From assembly GCA_020355985.1 (NCBI GenBank), contig CP070628.1, forward strand, positions 1,483,291 through 1,492,861: a stretch of 9,571 bases of DNA, read 5' to 3'. The notes beneath the pieces were generated by a model. That model saw only the letters and a list, made by a program, of their open reading frames with translations. It was not told the DNA's origin and did no database searches. Source of the stretch: Nitrospirota bacterium. GTDB lineage: Bacteria > Nitrospirota > Nitrospiria > Nitrospirales > UBA8639. This document shows positions 1 to 5,219 of the stretch, one piece after another (the stretch's first letter is position 1; every line of letters begins with the position of its first letter). The position numbers and the translations under genes are program-made.

Positions 1-530
1 AAGAGTCCGACACGAGGCCGATTGACCCCCAAAAGATTCTTTCCGTATTCATGCCCCATAATGCCAAATTGATAGAGTTGACGAGCCGTACAATCGACCG
101 TGGCCCCAACATCTAACATGATAGCCTTCCCTTGCCTGGTTGGCAGAGTTGCCGCAATGGCTGGGCGGTCAACCCCTGTAATAAACCCCAACAGAAAAAA
201 GGCCGACACCATCGTGGCACCAGTATTCCCAGCGCTCACCAAGGCATCAGCCTGTTTACTTTTGACTAACTCCGTGGCTTTCCATATGGAAGAATCACGT
301 TTTTTTCGTGCTGCTAATGCTGGGGATTCATGCATCCCCACAACTTGGGAAGCATGGAAAATTTCAATTTTAGGTTTCTTGCCGCTGAGTTGGTCCAGCT
401 GAGTTTGAATAGCCGATTGATCTCCAACCAAAATCACAGAAAGAGATGTTTCCCTCGTCGCTTGGAGGGCTCCTTCAACGGTGGGAGCTAGACCATGATC
501 TCCTCCCATCGCATCCACGGCTATTTTCAT
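1..530 (-). CDS. plsX: Phosphate acyltransferase PlsX, N-terminal part (runs off left edge)
   Basis: PlsX converts acyl-ACP and phosphate to acyl-phosphate, the donor used by PlsY in phosphatidic acid synthesis at the membrane. I translated 176 complete codons by hand with no stop or frameshift. The ATG at 528-530 gives MKIAVDAMGGDHG, the family N-terminus. Further family blocks follow: MHESPALAARKKRDSSI (about 66-82), VSAGNTGA (98-105), GVDRPAIAATLPT (119-131), LDVGATVDC (139-147) and QFGIMG (154-159). The frame is still open at base 1; full-length family members are about 330-350 residues, so roughly half is missing. One detail differs: the usual DVGANVDC reads DVGATVDC, with Thr144 replacing Asn. 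No clear Shine-Dalgarno sequence precedes the start. The gene lies 41 bases after rpmF, the common rpmF-plsX pairing, so cotranscription is likely. Confidence 0.96.
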   Translation of the reverse strand, partial: MKIAVDAMGGDHGLAPTVEGALQATRETSLSVILVGDQSAIQTQLDQLSGKKPKIEIFHASQVVGMHESPALAARKKRDSSIWKATELVKSKQADALVSAGNTGATMVSAFFLLGFITGVDRPAIAATLPTRQGKAIMLDVGATVDCTARQLYQFGIMGHEYGKNLLGVNRPRVGL

Positions 531-571
531 GGGATTGGCTTGAAAATAAATTTGGCGAAAAAAGTCAGTCG

Positions 572-754
572 CTATCCTTCTTCAACTGCAATAATTGCCT
601 TGCCTTTGTAGGTACCACAGTTCAGGCAGGTCACATGAGGCTGTTTTAACTCATGGCATTGAGGACAGACCGAAAGGTTCGGGGGAGTGAGCGCATGATG
701 AGCACGTCGTTTATCCCGACGGGCTTTTGAGATTTTGTGTTTAGGATTAGCCAT
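572..754 (-). CDS. rpmF: 50S ribosomal protein L32 (zinc-ribbon form)
   Basis: This 60-residue protein is the normal size for bacterial L32, a small structural protein of the large ribosomal subunit. It begins MANPKHKISKARRDKRRAHH, a typical basic N-terminus, followed by a four-cysteine ribbon: C30-P-Q-C33 and C43-L-N-C46-G. It is therefore the cysteine-containing (C+) form expected to bind zinc, rather than the cysteine-free paralogue some bacteria use under zinc limitation. It ends with a TAG at 572-574. A modest purine stretch (GAAGAAG) about 10 bases upstream could serve as ribosome binding site. It sits 50 bases after the DUF177 gene and 41 before plsX, the classic yceD-rpmF-plsX order. 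Confidence 0.97.
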   Translation of the reverse strand: MANPKHKISKARRDKRRAHHALTPPNLSVCPQCHELKQPHVTCLNCGTYKGKAIIAVEEG

Positions 755-804
755 AGTCGTCCAACTTCTTCGTTAAGAGATGGGTATTACCTTCACGTCC
801 TGGA

Positions 805-1416
805 TCAAACAAGTTTCGTAGAAGGTTTGGAGGCTTTCTTACTCACCACAGAAATGGTGTCTGAAACCATGGATGATGAAGCAGTAACAGGCGAGTAACA
901 TTGACAAACGTCTTCGTTTAAATTGCCTCCACATATTTGGCACAACCCGGCACAATTTTCCTGACACAAGGGATGCAGGGGAGTTGCCAGAATGAGATAT
1001 TCGCGCAAAGCGGGAAGCAGGTCAATTTGACCTTCGGTAATGGGGTACGTGTCAACATCCTGTTCCTGCACTTCATCAATTGGTGGGATGTGCCTTTGAC
1101 TCCCTTTTTTCATTTTCTTAGAAGAGTCGAGGAAAGGAGCGGAAGGAAGTGATTGACCGAAATCAGCGGCACAATGCAAAAACACATCTTCCTCAAAGAG
1201 GGTCAAACACCTAACACATTCACGAGCCACCCGCCCAGTCAGCGTTCCTTGGAAGTGAGCCATTCGATCATCAGGCAAAAAGACTTGACCCGTACAATTC
1301 AGAGGTCCAATAATTTTCCCATCGTCAGGGGGCAAAATAATCTCTTCCGGGAGAACTTCACAGTCGAAAGTCTGCCCTTCAGAAGGAATGTCACTTAAAT
1401 TAATTATTAAAGACAT
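805..1416 (-). CDS. DUF177 / YceD family protein linked to 23S rRNA accumulation
   Basis: The protein has 203 residues if it starts at the ATG at 1414-1416. An in-frame TTG at 1428 would add four residues; neither has a good ribosome binding site, and I prefer ATG because it gives MSLIINLSDIPSEG, a family-like N-terminus. Numbered from that ATG, CVRC lies at 67-70 in the beta-rich middle. A dense cysteine block, LCQENCAGLCQICGGNL, lies at about 150-166 and is followed by CQC at 171-173. These are the DUF177 signatures. Family members are needed for 23S rRNA accumulation in plants and bacteria, and they are almost always encoded next to rpmF, as here. The C-terminus is unusual: instead of the common short ending after the last cysteines there is a Ser/Lys-rich tail of about 30 residues (TASSSMVSDT...KPSTKLV). 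The gene follows rpsR after 81 bases. Confidence 0.88.
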   Translation of the reverse strand: MSLIINLSDIPSEGQTFDCEVLPEEIILPPDDGKIIGPLNCTGQVFLPDDRMAHFQGTLTGRVARECVRCLTLFEEDVFLHCAADFGQSLPSAPFLDSSKKMKKGSQRHIPPIDEVQEQDVDTYPITEGQIDLLPALREYLILATPLHPLCQENCAGLCQICGGNLNEDVCQCYSPVTASSSMVSDTISVVSKKASKPSTKLV

Positions 1417-1497
1417 GGTGAACAACAAAGAAGCACTTTTGAATCAACCCCGTAGTGTTTTCTGCCCTTATCGCCAAAATCCCGTTTTAAGCCTTAA

Positions 1498-1722
1498 CTA
1501 GTCTTCTGAAAAAGCAATAATGGCAATATGTCTCGCCCGCTTCACTGCCTGAGTAAGCCGGCGTTGATGCCGCAAGCAATTCCCCGAAGTTCGACGGGGG
1601 ATAATCCGTCCTCTTTCGGTCAGAAAATTCCTAAGCAGATTGGCATCCTTATAATCCAGTGGTGTCTTATCAATGCAAAAGCGACAGACTCTCTTCCGCT
1701 GAAATAATCGTCCTTTTTCCAC
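1498..1722 (-). CDS. rpsR: 30S ribosomal protein S18 (cysteine-containing form)
   Basis: This 74-residue protein is S18, which forms a heterodimer with S6 on the platform of the small ribosomal subunit. Conserved blocks are DYKDANLLRNFLTERGRIIPRR (23-44), the NCLRHQRRLTQAVKRARH stretch (48-65) and a short acidic end. C13-R-F-C16 with C49 and H52 makes a likely zinc site, so this is the C+ type rather than the E. coli-like form lacking these cysteines. The start codon is GTG (1720-1722), fixed by an excellent Shine-Dalgarno sequence GGAGGAG at 1731-1737, 8 bases upstream. It follows ssb by 23 bases. The usual downstream partner rplI (L9) is absent; DUF177 follows instead. Confidence 0.96.
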   Translation of the reverse strand: MEKGRLFQRKRVCRFCIDKTPLDYKDANLLRNFLTERGRIIPRRTSGNCLRHQRRLTQAVKRARHIAIIAFSED

Positions 1723-1730
1723 AGAAACTT

Positions 1731-1737
1731 CTCCTCC
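1731..1737 (-). promoter_or_regulatory. Ribosome binding site deciding the GTG start of rpsR
   Basis: GGAGGAG on the minus strand, 8 bases upstream of the GTG at 1722. It is the strongest Shine-Dalgarno match I noticed in the window. It is preceded directly by AATTTTTAGCG (1737-1747), which also precedes the rpsF binding site. Confidence 0.8.
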
Positions 1738-1745
1738 GCTAAAAA

Positions 1746-2156
1746 TTAAGGCATGGCCTCAGGGTAATAATCCTCCGAATCATAGGATGATTCCTCAGAT
1801 ACTCCCGATCCAGAGCTCCCTGAAGATGTCTTTTTTGGTAAGAAAGTCACGGTTTGAGCCACCACCTCATGTTTACTTCGCTTTTGCCCATCATCCGTTT
1901 CCCAGCGCCGTTGCTGAAGACGTCCATCGACGATAGCTCCATCACCCTTATTGAGATATTGCCCACAATGCTCGGCTTGCCGCCCGAACACAACAATATC
2001 AACATAGCATACTACTTCTTTTGGTTCATCCGCTTGACGATAGCGACGATTCACCGCCAAGGGAAAATTCACGACAGGCGTCCCGCTCGGAGTATATCGA
2101 AGCTCTGGATTTCTCGTGAGGTTCCCAATCAAAATAACTTTATTGAATCCCAACAT
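1746..2156 (-). CDS. ssb: Single-stranded DNA-binding protein SSB
   Basis: SSB coats single-stranded DNA during replication, repair and recombination. I chose the ATG at 2154-2156, giving 136 residues beginning MLGFNKVILIGNLTRNPELR. It has AGAGGA 8 bases upstream and starts at the conserved OB-fold edge; the frame stays open 13 codons further upstream, but those residues do not resemble SSB. The OB fold covers about 4-107, with YTPSGTPVVNF (21-31), CYVDIVVFG (50-58) and GRLQQRRWETDDGQKRSKHEV (78-98). A short Ser/Gly-rich linker (about 110-124) leads to an acidic end, SEDYYPEAMP. The normal C-terminal tip (DDDIPF or similar, used to recruit partner proteins) is missing. The gene overlaps the rpsF end by 17 bases, suggesting translational coupling, and sits between the S6 and S18 genes as in many bacteria. 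Confidence 0.95.
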   Translation of the reverse strand: MLGFNKVILIGNLTRNPELRYTPSGTPVVNFPLAVNRRYRQADEPKEVVCYVDIVVFGRQAEHCGQYLNKGDGAIVDGRLQQRRWETDDGQKRSKHEVVAQTVTFLPKKTSSGSSGSGVSEESSYDSEDYYPEAMP

Positions 2157-2496
2157 CCACGGAATCCTCTTCCTCAGGTTGCACAGATTGCTCAACTGGT
2201 ACCAAGTCAGCTGGATTCAAACGAACAGTCATAAACTTCATCACTTGATCTTCCATACGTTGAAAACGTTCCAACTCCGCGATGACAGTCGGTGGACCTT
2301 CAAATTGAAAAGTAATGAATGTGCCTTTTCTTTCATGCTGAATATCGTAAGCCAATTTCTTCTTCCCGCTGTTGTCCATCTTCAATATATTTGCCCCAGA
2401 TTGGGTCAATATTTCCTGCATTTTCTCAACAACCCGATCATTCTCGGTTTCAACTTGAACAGGACGCAGGATAGATACGGATTCGTATAGTTTCAT
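2140..2496 (-). CDS. rpsF: 30S ribosomal protein S6
   Basis: This 118-residue S6 starts at the ATG at 2494-2496 (MKLYESVSILRP), with AAGGGG about 6 bases upstream. S6 packs against S18 on the small subunit, and its partner gene rpsR lies two genes downstream. Visible family features are the Y-E-S-V first strand, KKKLAYDIQHERKGTFITFQFEG (about 45-67) and the last helix and strand AELERFQRMEDQVMKFMTVRL (73-93). The common W-G-R-R before LAY is replaced by SGKKK. An acidic tail (EQSVQPEEEDSVD) follows the fold. The gene is first in its operon after a 323-base gap containing a candidate promoter and a leader hairpin. Its end overlaps the ssb start by 17 bases. Confidence 0.95.
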   Translation of the reverse strand: MKLYESVSILRPVQVETENDRVVEKMQEILTQSGANILKMDNSGKKKLAYDIQHERKGTFITFQFEGPPTVIAELERFQRMEDQVMKFMTVRLNPADLVPVEQSVQPEEEDSVDVGIQ

Positions 2497-2524
2497 AACA
2501 CCCCTTCTCGCTAAAAATTTGAAT

Positions 2525-2540
2525 GGTTTGCAGACAAACC
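2525..2540 (-). promoter_or_regulatory. Hairpin in the rpsF leader
   Basis: GGTTTG-TCTG-CAAACC on the minus strand forms a perfect 6-bp stem with a 4-base loop, 28 bases upstream of the rpsF start codon. It is followed by AAATTTTTAGCG and then the Shine-Dalgarno sequence. If transcription starts near 2540, as the -10 box suggests, the hairpin would be at the very 5' end of the mRNA. It could stabilise the transcript or take part in autoregulation by S6:S18, known for rpsF leaders in other bacteria. I do not see a clear copy of the CCG-bulge structure recalled for that known motif. The inverted repeat itself is certain; its function is inferred. Confidence 0.45.
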
Positions 2541-2546
2541 GATCCC

Positions 2547-2555
2547 CTTATACCA
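2547..2555 (-). promoter_or_regulatory. Candidate extended -10 promoter for rpsF-ssb-rpsR
   Basis: TGGTATAAG on the minus strand matches the extended -10 form TGnTATAAT at eight of nine positions (n counted as a match). No good -35 lies 16-18 bases upstream. A perfect TTGACA occurs at 2593-2598 but is too far from this box, and its own 17-base partner (GGTAGT) is poor. The predicted transcription start is near 2540, leaving a leader of about 43 bases. The position before the first gene of a ribosomal operon supports the call; the match alone does not prove it. Confidence 0.4.
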
Positions 2556-2702
2556 CAAAAGGGAAACGAAACTACCACAGGGTCAAAGATACTGTCAAAC
2601 ACCCAGAACGATAGAACTACCCGGTGATACAATTAGAGAAATTCATAGTTTCTGTCTACCCAGCCTTCAGTATCCAGTCTATCCTTTAACAAGGAATGAG
2701 TT

Positions 2703-2726
2703 GGGAAAACATCGCCTTTTTGCGAT
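2703..2726 (-). terminator. Weak candidate terminator after pth
   Basis: On the minus strand ATCGC-AAAAAG-GCGAT forms a 5-bp stem (2711-2726) followed by GTTTTCCC, so a short T run comes one base after the stem. It lies about 95 bases beyond the pth stop. The stem is short and the T run has only four bases, so this is at best a weak intrinsic terminator for the prs-rplY-pth transcript. Confidence 0.25.
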
Positions 2727-2766
2727 TCATCACTTAACCCTCAAAATATCCAAATGGTTATACAGG

Positions 2767-2798
2767 TAGATTTTTCCGAAATTTCACAAAATAATCTA
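2767..2798. repeat. AT-rich imperfect inverted repeat downstream of pth
   Basis: On the minus strand TAGATTATTT pairs with AAAAATCTA around a loop of roughly a dozen bases, with one unpaired A. It begins about 22 bases after the pth stop codon. It lacks a G+C-rich stem and a following T tract, so it is not a convincing terminator; it could be an RNA 3'-end stabiliser or chance in AT-rich DNA. Confidence 0.3.
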
Positions 2799-2819
2799 AT
2801 TCATACCTCAATCTCATCC

Positions 2820-3401
2820 TTATTCTATTTCTTGCCGTGGGGGGCGCGTATGAAATCGGTTCATAGCCACTGAGACCCCATCCTGAATCAAACATTCTAA
2901 GGCGTCCACCACGTGAGATAGCACAGCATTAACCGACTCACGTTCATGTTGGGCAAATGGGGACAACACATACTGAGCTGGATCTACATTGACAGGAGGC
3001 CGGTCAATCCCTATTTTCAGCCGGCAAAAATCTTGTGTTCCTAGACACGACATGACAGAACGCAAACCATTGTGGCCCCCTGCACCACCATGAGTTTTAA
3101 TCTTAAATAAACCAAGAGGGAGGTCCAGATCATCATAAACCAGTATGAGATCCGGTGATGAGAGTTTTTGGGCTTGAAGGATGGAGTGAACGACTTCACC
3201 AGTCTGGTTCATCCATATCAAAGGCAAGGCGAGAAGTACGGCACATCCATGAATAACCCCTTGACCTTGCAGGGCTTGGCCTTGTTGAGCTAACGCAATA
3301 CCCCAACGACGTGCTGCATGCTCAAGAACCATCCATCCAAGATTGTGCCGCGTCTGTTGGTAGGCTGGTCCAGGATTTCCAAGGCCCACGACCACATGCA
3401 A
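2820..3401 (-). CDS. pth: Peptidyl-tRNA hydrolase
   Basis: Pth cleaves peptidyl-tRNAs released early from ribosomes and recycles the tRNA. The 193-residue length is normal. Expected functional residues are present: N9 in VGLGNPG (5-11), catalytic H19 in TRHN (17-20), N65 in MNQTG (64-68), D90 in YDDLDLP (89-95), and H110/N111 in GGAGGHNGLRS. W63 stands where F or Y usually precedes M-N. The start appears to be TTG at 3399-3401, giving MHVVVGLGNPG, the right N-terminal length for the family; the nearby ATG at 3395-3397 is out of frame, and a GTG two codons later is the alternative. Only 3 bases separate it from the rplY stop, and its nearest purine run (GAAGG) lies inside the rplY end, so translation is probably coupled. 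Confidence 0.95.
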   Translation of the reverse strand: MHVVVGLGNPGPAYQQTRHNLGWMVLEHAARRWGIALAQQGQALQGQGVIHGCAVLLALPLIWMNQTGEVVHSILQAQKLSSPDLILVYDDLDLPLGLFKIKTHGGAGGHNGLRSVMSCLGTQDFCRLKIGIDRPPVNVDPAQYVLSPFAQHERESVNAVLSHVVDALECLIQDGVSVAMNRFHTRPPRQEIE

Positions 3402-3404
3402 GGA

Positions 3405-4094
3405 TTATTTTTTACCTTCTTTTGCCTTGCTCTCTGGAGCTGCTGCTGCCGGTTCCCCTTCAGACTTAGTCTTGTCTTCAGCCGGAACAGGTGCACCCTC
3501 AGTTACTTCACGAGTTAGCAAGGATTCTAATTTGGCCTCAGAGATCTTGGTGGCCACATGAGCCACCATCAATCCTTGATCATCCAAAATCTTAACCCCT
3601 TCTGGCGCTTCCACTTCCTTGACACGGATGCCCTGTCCCACAGCTAAATGCGTGGCCGTGACCTCGATATGATCAGGAATTAATCCCGGCAAACATTCAA
3701 TATGTAACTCTCGAAGAGGCTGATGCAGGATACCACCTTCTTTGATGCCAATTGGTGCCTCCCCAATAATTGATACTGGAACTTTCACTCGAAGGGGTTT
3801 CTCCATCGAGACTTCAAATAAATCAATATGAAGAATGGCCCCGGTAATCGGATCTAGCTGGTGATCTTGCAACACTGCCACCTTGTCTTCTTGGCCTGGC
3901 ACCTTAACGGTCAACAAACTTGTATGGCCAACCTGAGACAAAACTAGCTTCCTAGCCAAATTATGATTTAAGGCCAGAAATTGAGATGTTCCGCCCCCAT
4001 ATAGCACACCTGGAATTTTTCCTTGACGGCGTAACTGTCGCGCAACTCCTTTACCAGATTTTTCTCGGCTTTCAACTTCAAGTTCATATTTCAT
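3405..4094 (-). CDS. rplY: 50S ribosomal protein L25, two-domain Ctc form
   Basis: L25/Ctc binds 5S rRNA in the large subunit. The 229-residue protein is the long general-stress-type form, not the roughly 95-residue E. coli L25. The N-terminal 5S-binding domain (about 1-95) shows RRQGKIPGVLYGGG (22-35) and DHQLDPITGAILHIDLFEV (77-95). The second beta-rich domain (about 97-187) includes VPVSIIGEAPIGIKEGG and EVTATHLAVGQGIRV. A charged Ala/Glu/Lys-rich tail (about 195-229) ends the protein and is probably disordered. The ATG start at 4092-4094 has AGAGG 8 bases upstream. It lies 67 bases after prs with no visible terminator between, and 3 bases before pth, the widespread prs-rplY-pth order. Confidence 0.96.
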   Translation of the reverse strand: MKYELEVESREKSGKGVARQLRRQGKIPGVLYGGGTSQFLALNHNLARKLVLSQVGHTSLLTVKVPGQEDKVAVLQDHQLDPITGAILHIDLFEVSMEKPLRVKVPVSIIGEAPIGIKEGGILHQPLRELHIECLPGLIPDHIEVTATHLAVGQGIRVKEVEAPEGVKILDDQGLMVAHVATKISEAKLESLLTREVTEGAPVPAEDKTKSEGEPAAAAPESKAKEGKK

Positions 4095-4161
4095 AGCTGT
4101 AACCTCTACTTCCTAACAAGAAAAGTGAATGTTTCCAAACCTCAATTCTATTTCCTAAGCC

Positions 4162-5103
4162 CTAAACAAACAAGGATGTCACGGATTCTTCTCGATGAAT
4201 TCTCAAAATGGCCTCACCTAACAACGGCGCGACGGAAAGTGCCTTTAACTTTGAACAATGTTGATCTCTTCCGTTTAACGGAATCGTATTCGTCACTACC
4301 ACTTCTCGCAAACACGATTCCTCTAATCGCTCAAGGGCCGGGCCAGACAACACGGGATGGGTGCAACCCGCCCAGACCGAAAGTGCTCCATTATCTAAAC
4401 ATGTTTTGGCCGTTTGGACAATCGTTCCAGCGGTATCGATCATATCATCAAATAAGAGGGCGTGCTTGTCTTTAACATCGCCGATAATATTCATCACTTC
4501 AGCTTGATTAGGTGACTCCCGCCGCTTATCGATAATAGCTAAAGAGGAATTCAGCCGTTTGGCAAAAGCTCTCGCCCGCTCCACTCCCCCAGCATCGGGG
4601 GAAACAATCACCATATCAGACACATGTTGCTTTTTAATATAGTCCAAGAGAACAGGCATGGCATACAGATGGTCCACAGGGATATTAAAAAACCCTTGAA
4701 TTGGCCCCGCATGCAGATCCATCGTCAAAATCCGATTCGCCCCGGCCACGGTCAAAAGATCGGCAATAAGCTTGGCACTAATCGGTACTCGGGGTTGATC
4801 CTTGCGGTCTTGCCGACCATAGCCATAATAGGGAATCACCGCAGTAATCTTTGATGCCGAAGATCGCTTCACAGCATCAATCAACAATAACAACTCCATA
4901 ATCGAGGTATTCACAGGATGACAGCAGGACTGGATCAGAAACACATCCCCTCCCCGCACATTCTCATCGATACGAACGCGTGTCTCTCCATCACTAAAGG
5001 TCGTCACGGTGGCTTGACTCAATTCTTGCCCAATGTATTCAGCAATTTCCTTGGCCAAACCTGGATTGGAATTTCCCGCCAACAACTTGAGGTCACGTGA
5101 CAT
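4162..5103 (-). CDS. prs: Ribose-phosphate pyrophosphokinase (PRPP synthetase)
   Basis: This cytoplasmic enzyme makes PRPP from ribose 5-phosphate and ATP, supplying nucleotide, histidine and tryptophan synthesis. At 313 residues it has the usual class I bacterial length. Visible motifs: FSDGE (36-40); the ATP-contacting YGRQDRK (95-101; YARQDRK is commoner); the Mg/PRPP signature [11 protein letters not shown] (129-139); the flexible catalytic loop IDKRRESPN (191-199); and the ribose-phosphate loop DDMIDTAGT (219-227). The ATG at 5101-5103 gives [17 protein letters not shown], a canonical N-terminus. GGAAGG lies 12 bases upstream, a little far for an ideal binding site. A candidate promoter lies in the 116-base gap to ispE, so prs may head its own transcript with rplY and pth. 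Confidence 0.98.
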   Translation of the reverse strand: MSRDLKLLAGNSNPGLAKEIAEYIGQELSQATVTTFSDGETRVRIDENVRGGDVFLIQSCCHPVNTSIMELLLLIDAVKRSSASKITAVIPYYGYGRQDRKDQPRVPISAKLIADLLTVAGANRILTMDLHAGPIQGFFNIPVDHLYAMPVLLDYIKKQHVSDMVIVSPDAGGVERARAFAKRLNSSLAIIDKRRESPNQAEVMNIIGDVKDKHALLFDDMIDTAGTIVQTAKTCLDNGALSVWAGCTHPVLSGPALERLEESCLREVVVTNTIPLNGRDQHCSKLKALSVAPLLGEAILRIHREESVTSLFV

Positions 5104-5175
5104 GTGCTTCGCTCGCCTTCCACAAGAAATTTAACATTAGATACACCCGATGAGCTCGACAGAAAAGCAGAGCAA

Positions 5176-5204
5176 AGTTAATGGGAAAATCTTCAACTTG
5201 TCAA
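5176..5204 (-). promoter_or_regulatory. Candidate sigma-70-type promoter upstream of prs
   Basis: On the minus strand a perfect TTGACA (5199-5204) is followed after 17 bases by TTAACT (5176-5181), which keeps three of six -10 consensus positions. It lies in the ispE-prs gap and would give a leader of about 65 bases for prs-rplY-pth. A TCTAAT (five of six -10 positions) lies further downstream without a good -35. The perfect -35, ideal spacing and intergenic position support the call; the weak -10 lowers confidence. Confidence 0.4.
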
Positions 5205-5219
5205 CTCAAATTCTTGGAA

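Larger units (their letters stand above)
2497..2819. other. 323-base intergenic region between pth and rpsF
   Basis: This is the only stretch over 300 bases without a gene. It looks lower in G+C than its surroundings. On the minus strand it holds, in order: an AT-rich imperfect inverted repeat (2767-2798), a short hairpin followed by TTTT (2703-2726), an isolated TTGACA (2593-2598), an extended -10 box (2547-2555) and a perfect 6-bp hairpin (2525-2540) just upstream of the rpsF binding site. A 60-codon open frame at 2450-2632 (minus) has no recognisable content and overlaps rpsF, so I do not call it. From memory, many related clusters carry ychF between pth and rpsF; no trace of a ychF reading frame is visible here. 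Confidence 0.7.

Noticed and set aside
1484..1500. TTAAG-G-CTTAA inverted repeat just after rpsR as a terminator
   Set aside because: The 5-base arms are AT-rich with a one-base centre and no T run follows, so it cannot form a useful hairpin.
2157..2195. Longer SSB start 13 codons upstream
   Set aside because: The extra residues (MSNLCNLRKRIPW) are not SSB-like, while the ATG at 2156 has AGAGGA at ideal spacing and the conserved N-terminus.
1854..2490. Two plus-strand frames of about 125 codons over ssb and rpsF
   Set aside because: Both are antisense to clearly conserved genes and have no family resemblance or convincing binding site.
2450..2632. 60-codon minus-strand frame overlapping the start of rpsF
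   Set aside because: It is rich in hydrophobic and aromatic residues with no recognisable motif, overlaps the rpsF coding start in another frame, and covers the promoter and leader. It is most likely chance.
5104..5219. Possible tRNA gene between ispE and prs
   Set aside because: A tRNA is found here in some bacteria, so I looked for a T-loop and acceptor pairing on both strands. I found neither, only a promoter-like pair of boxes.
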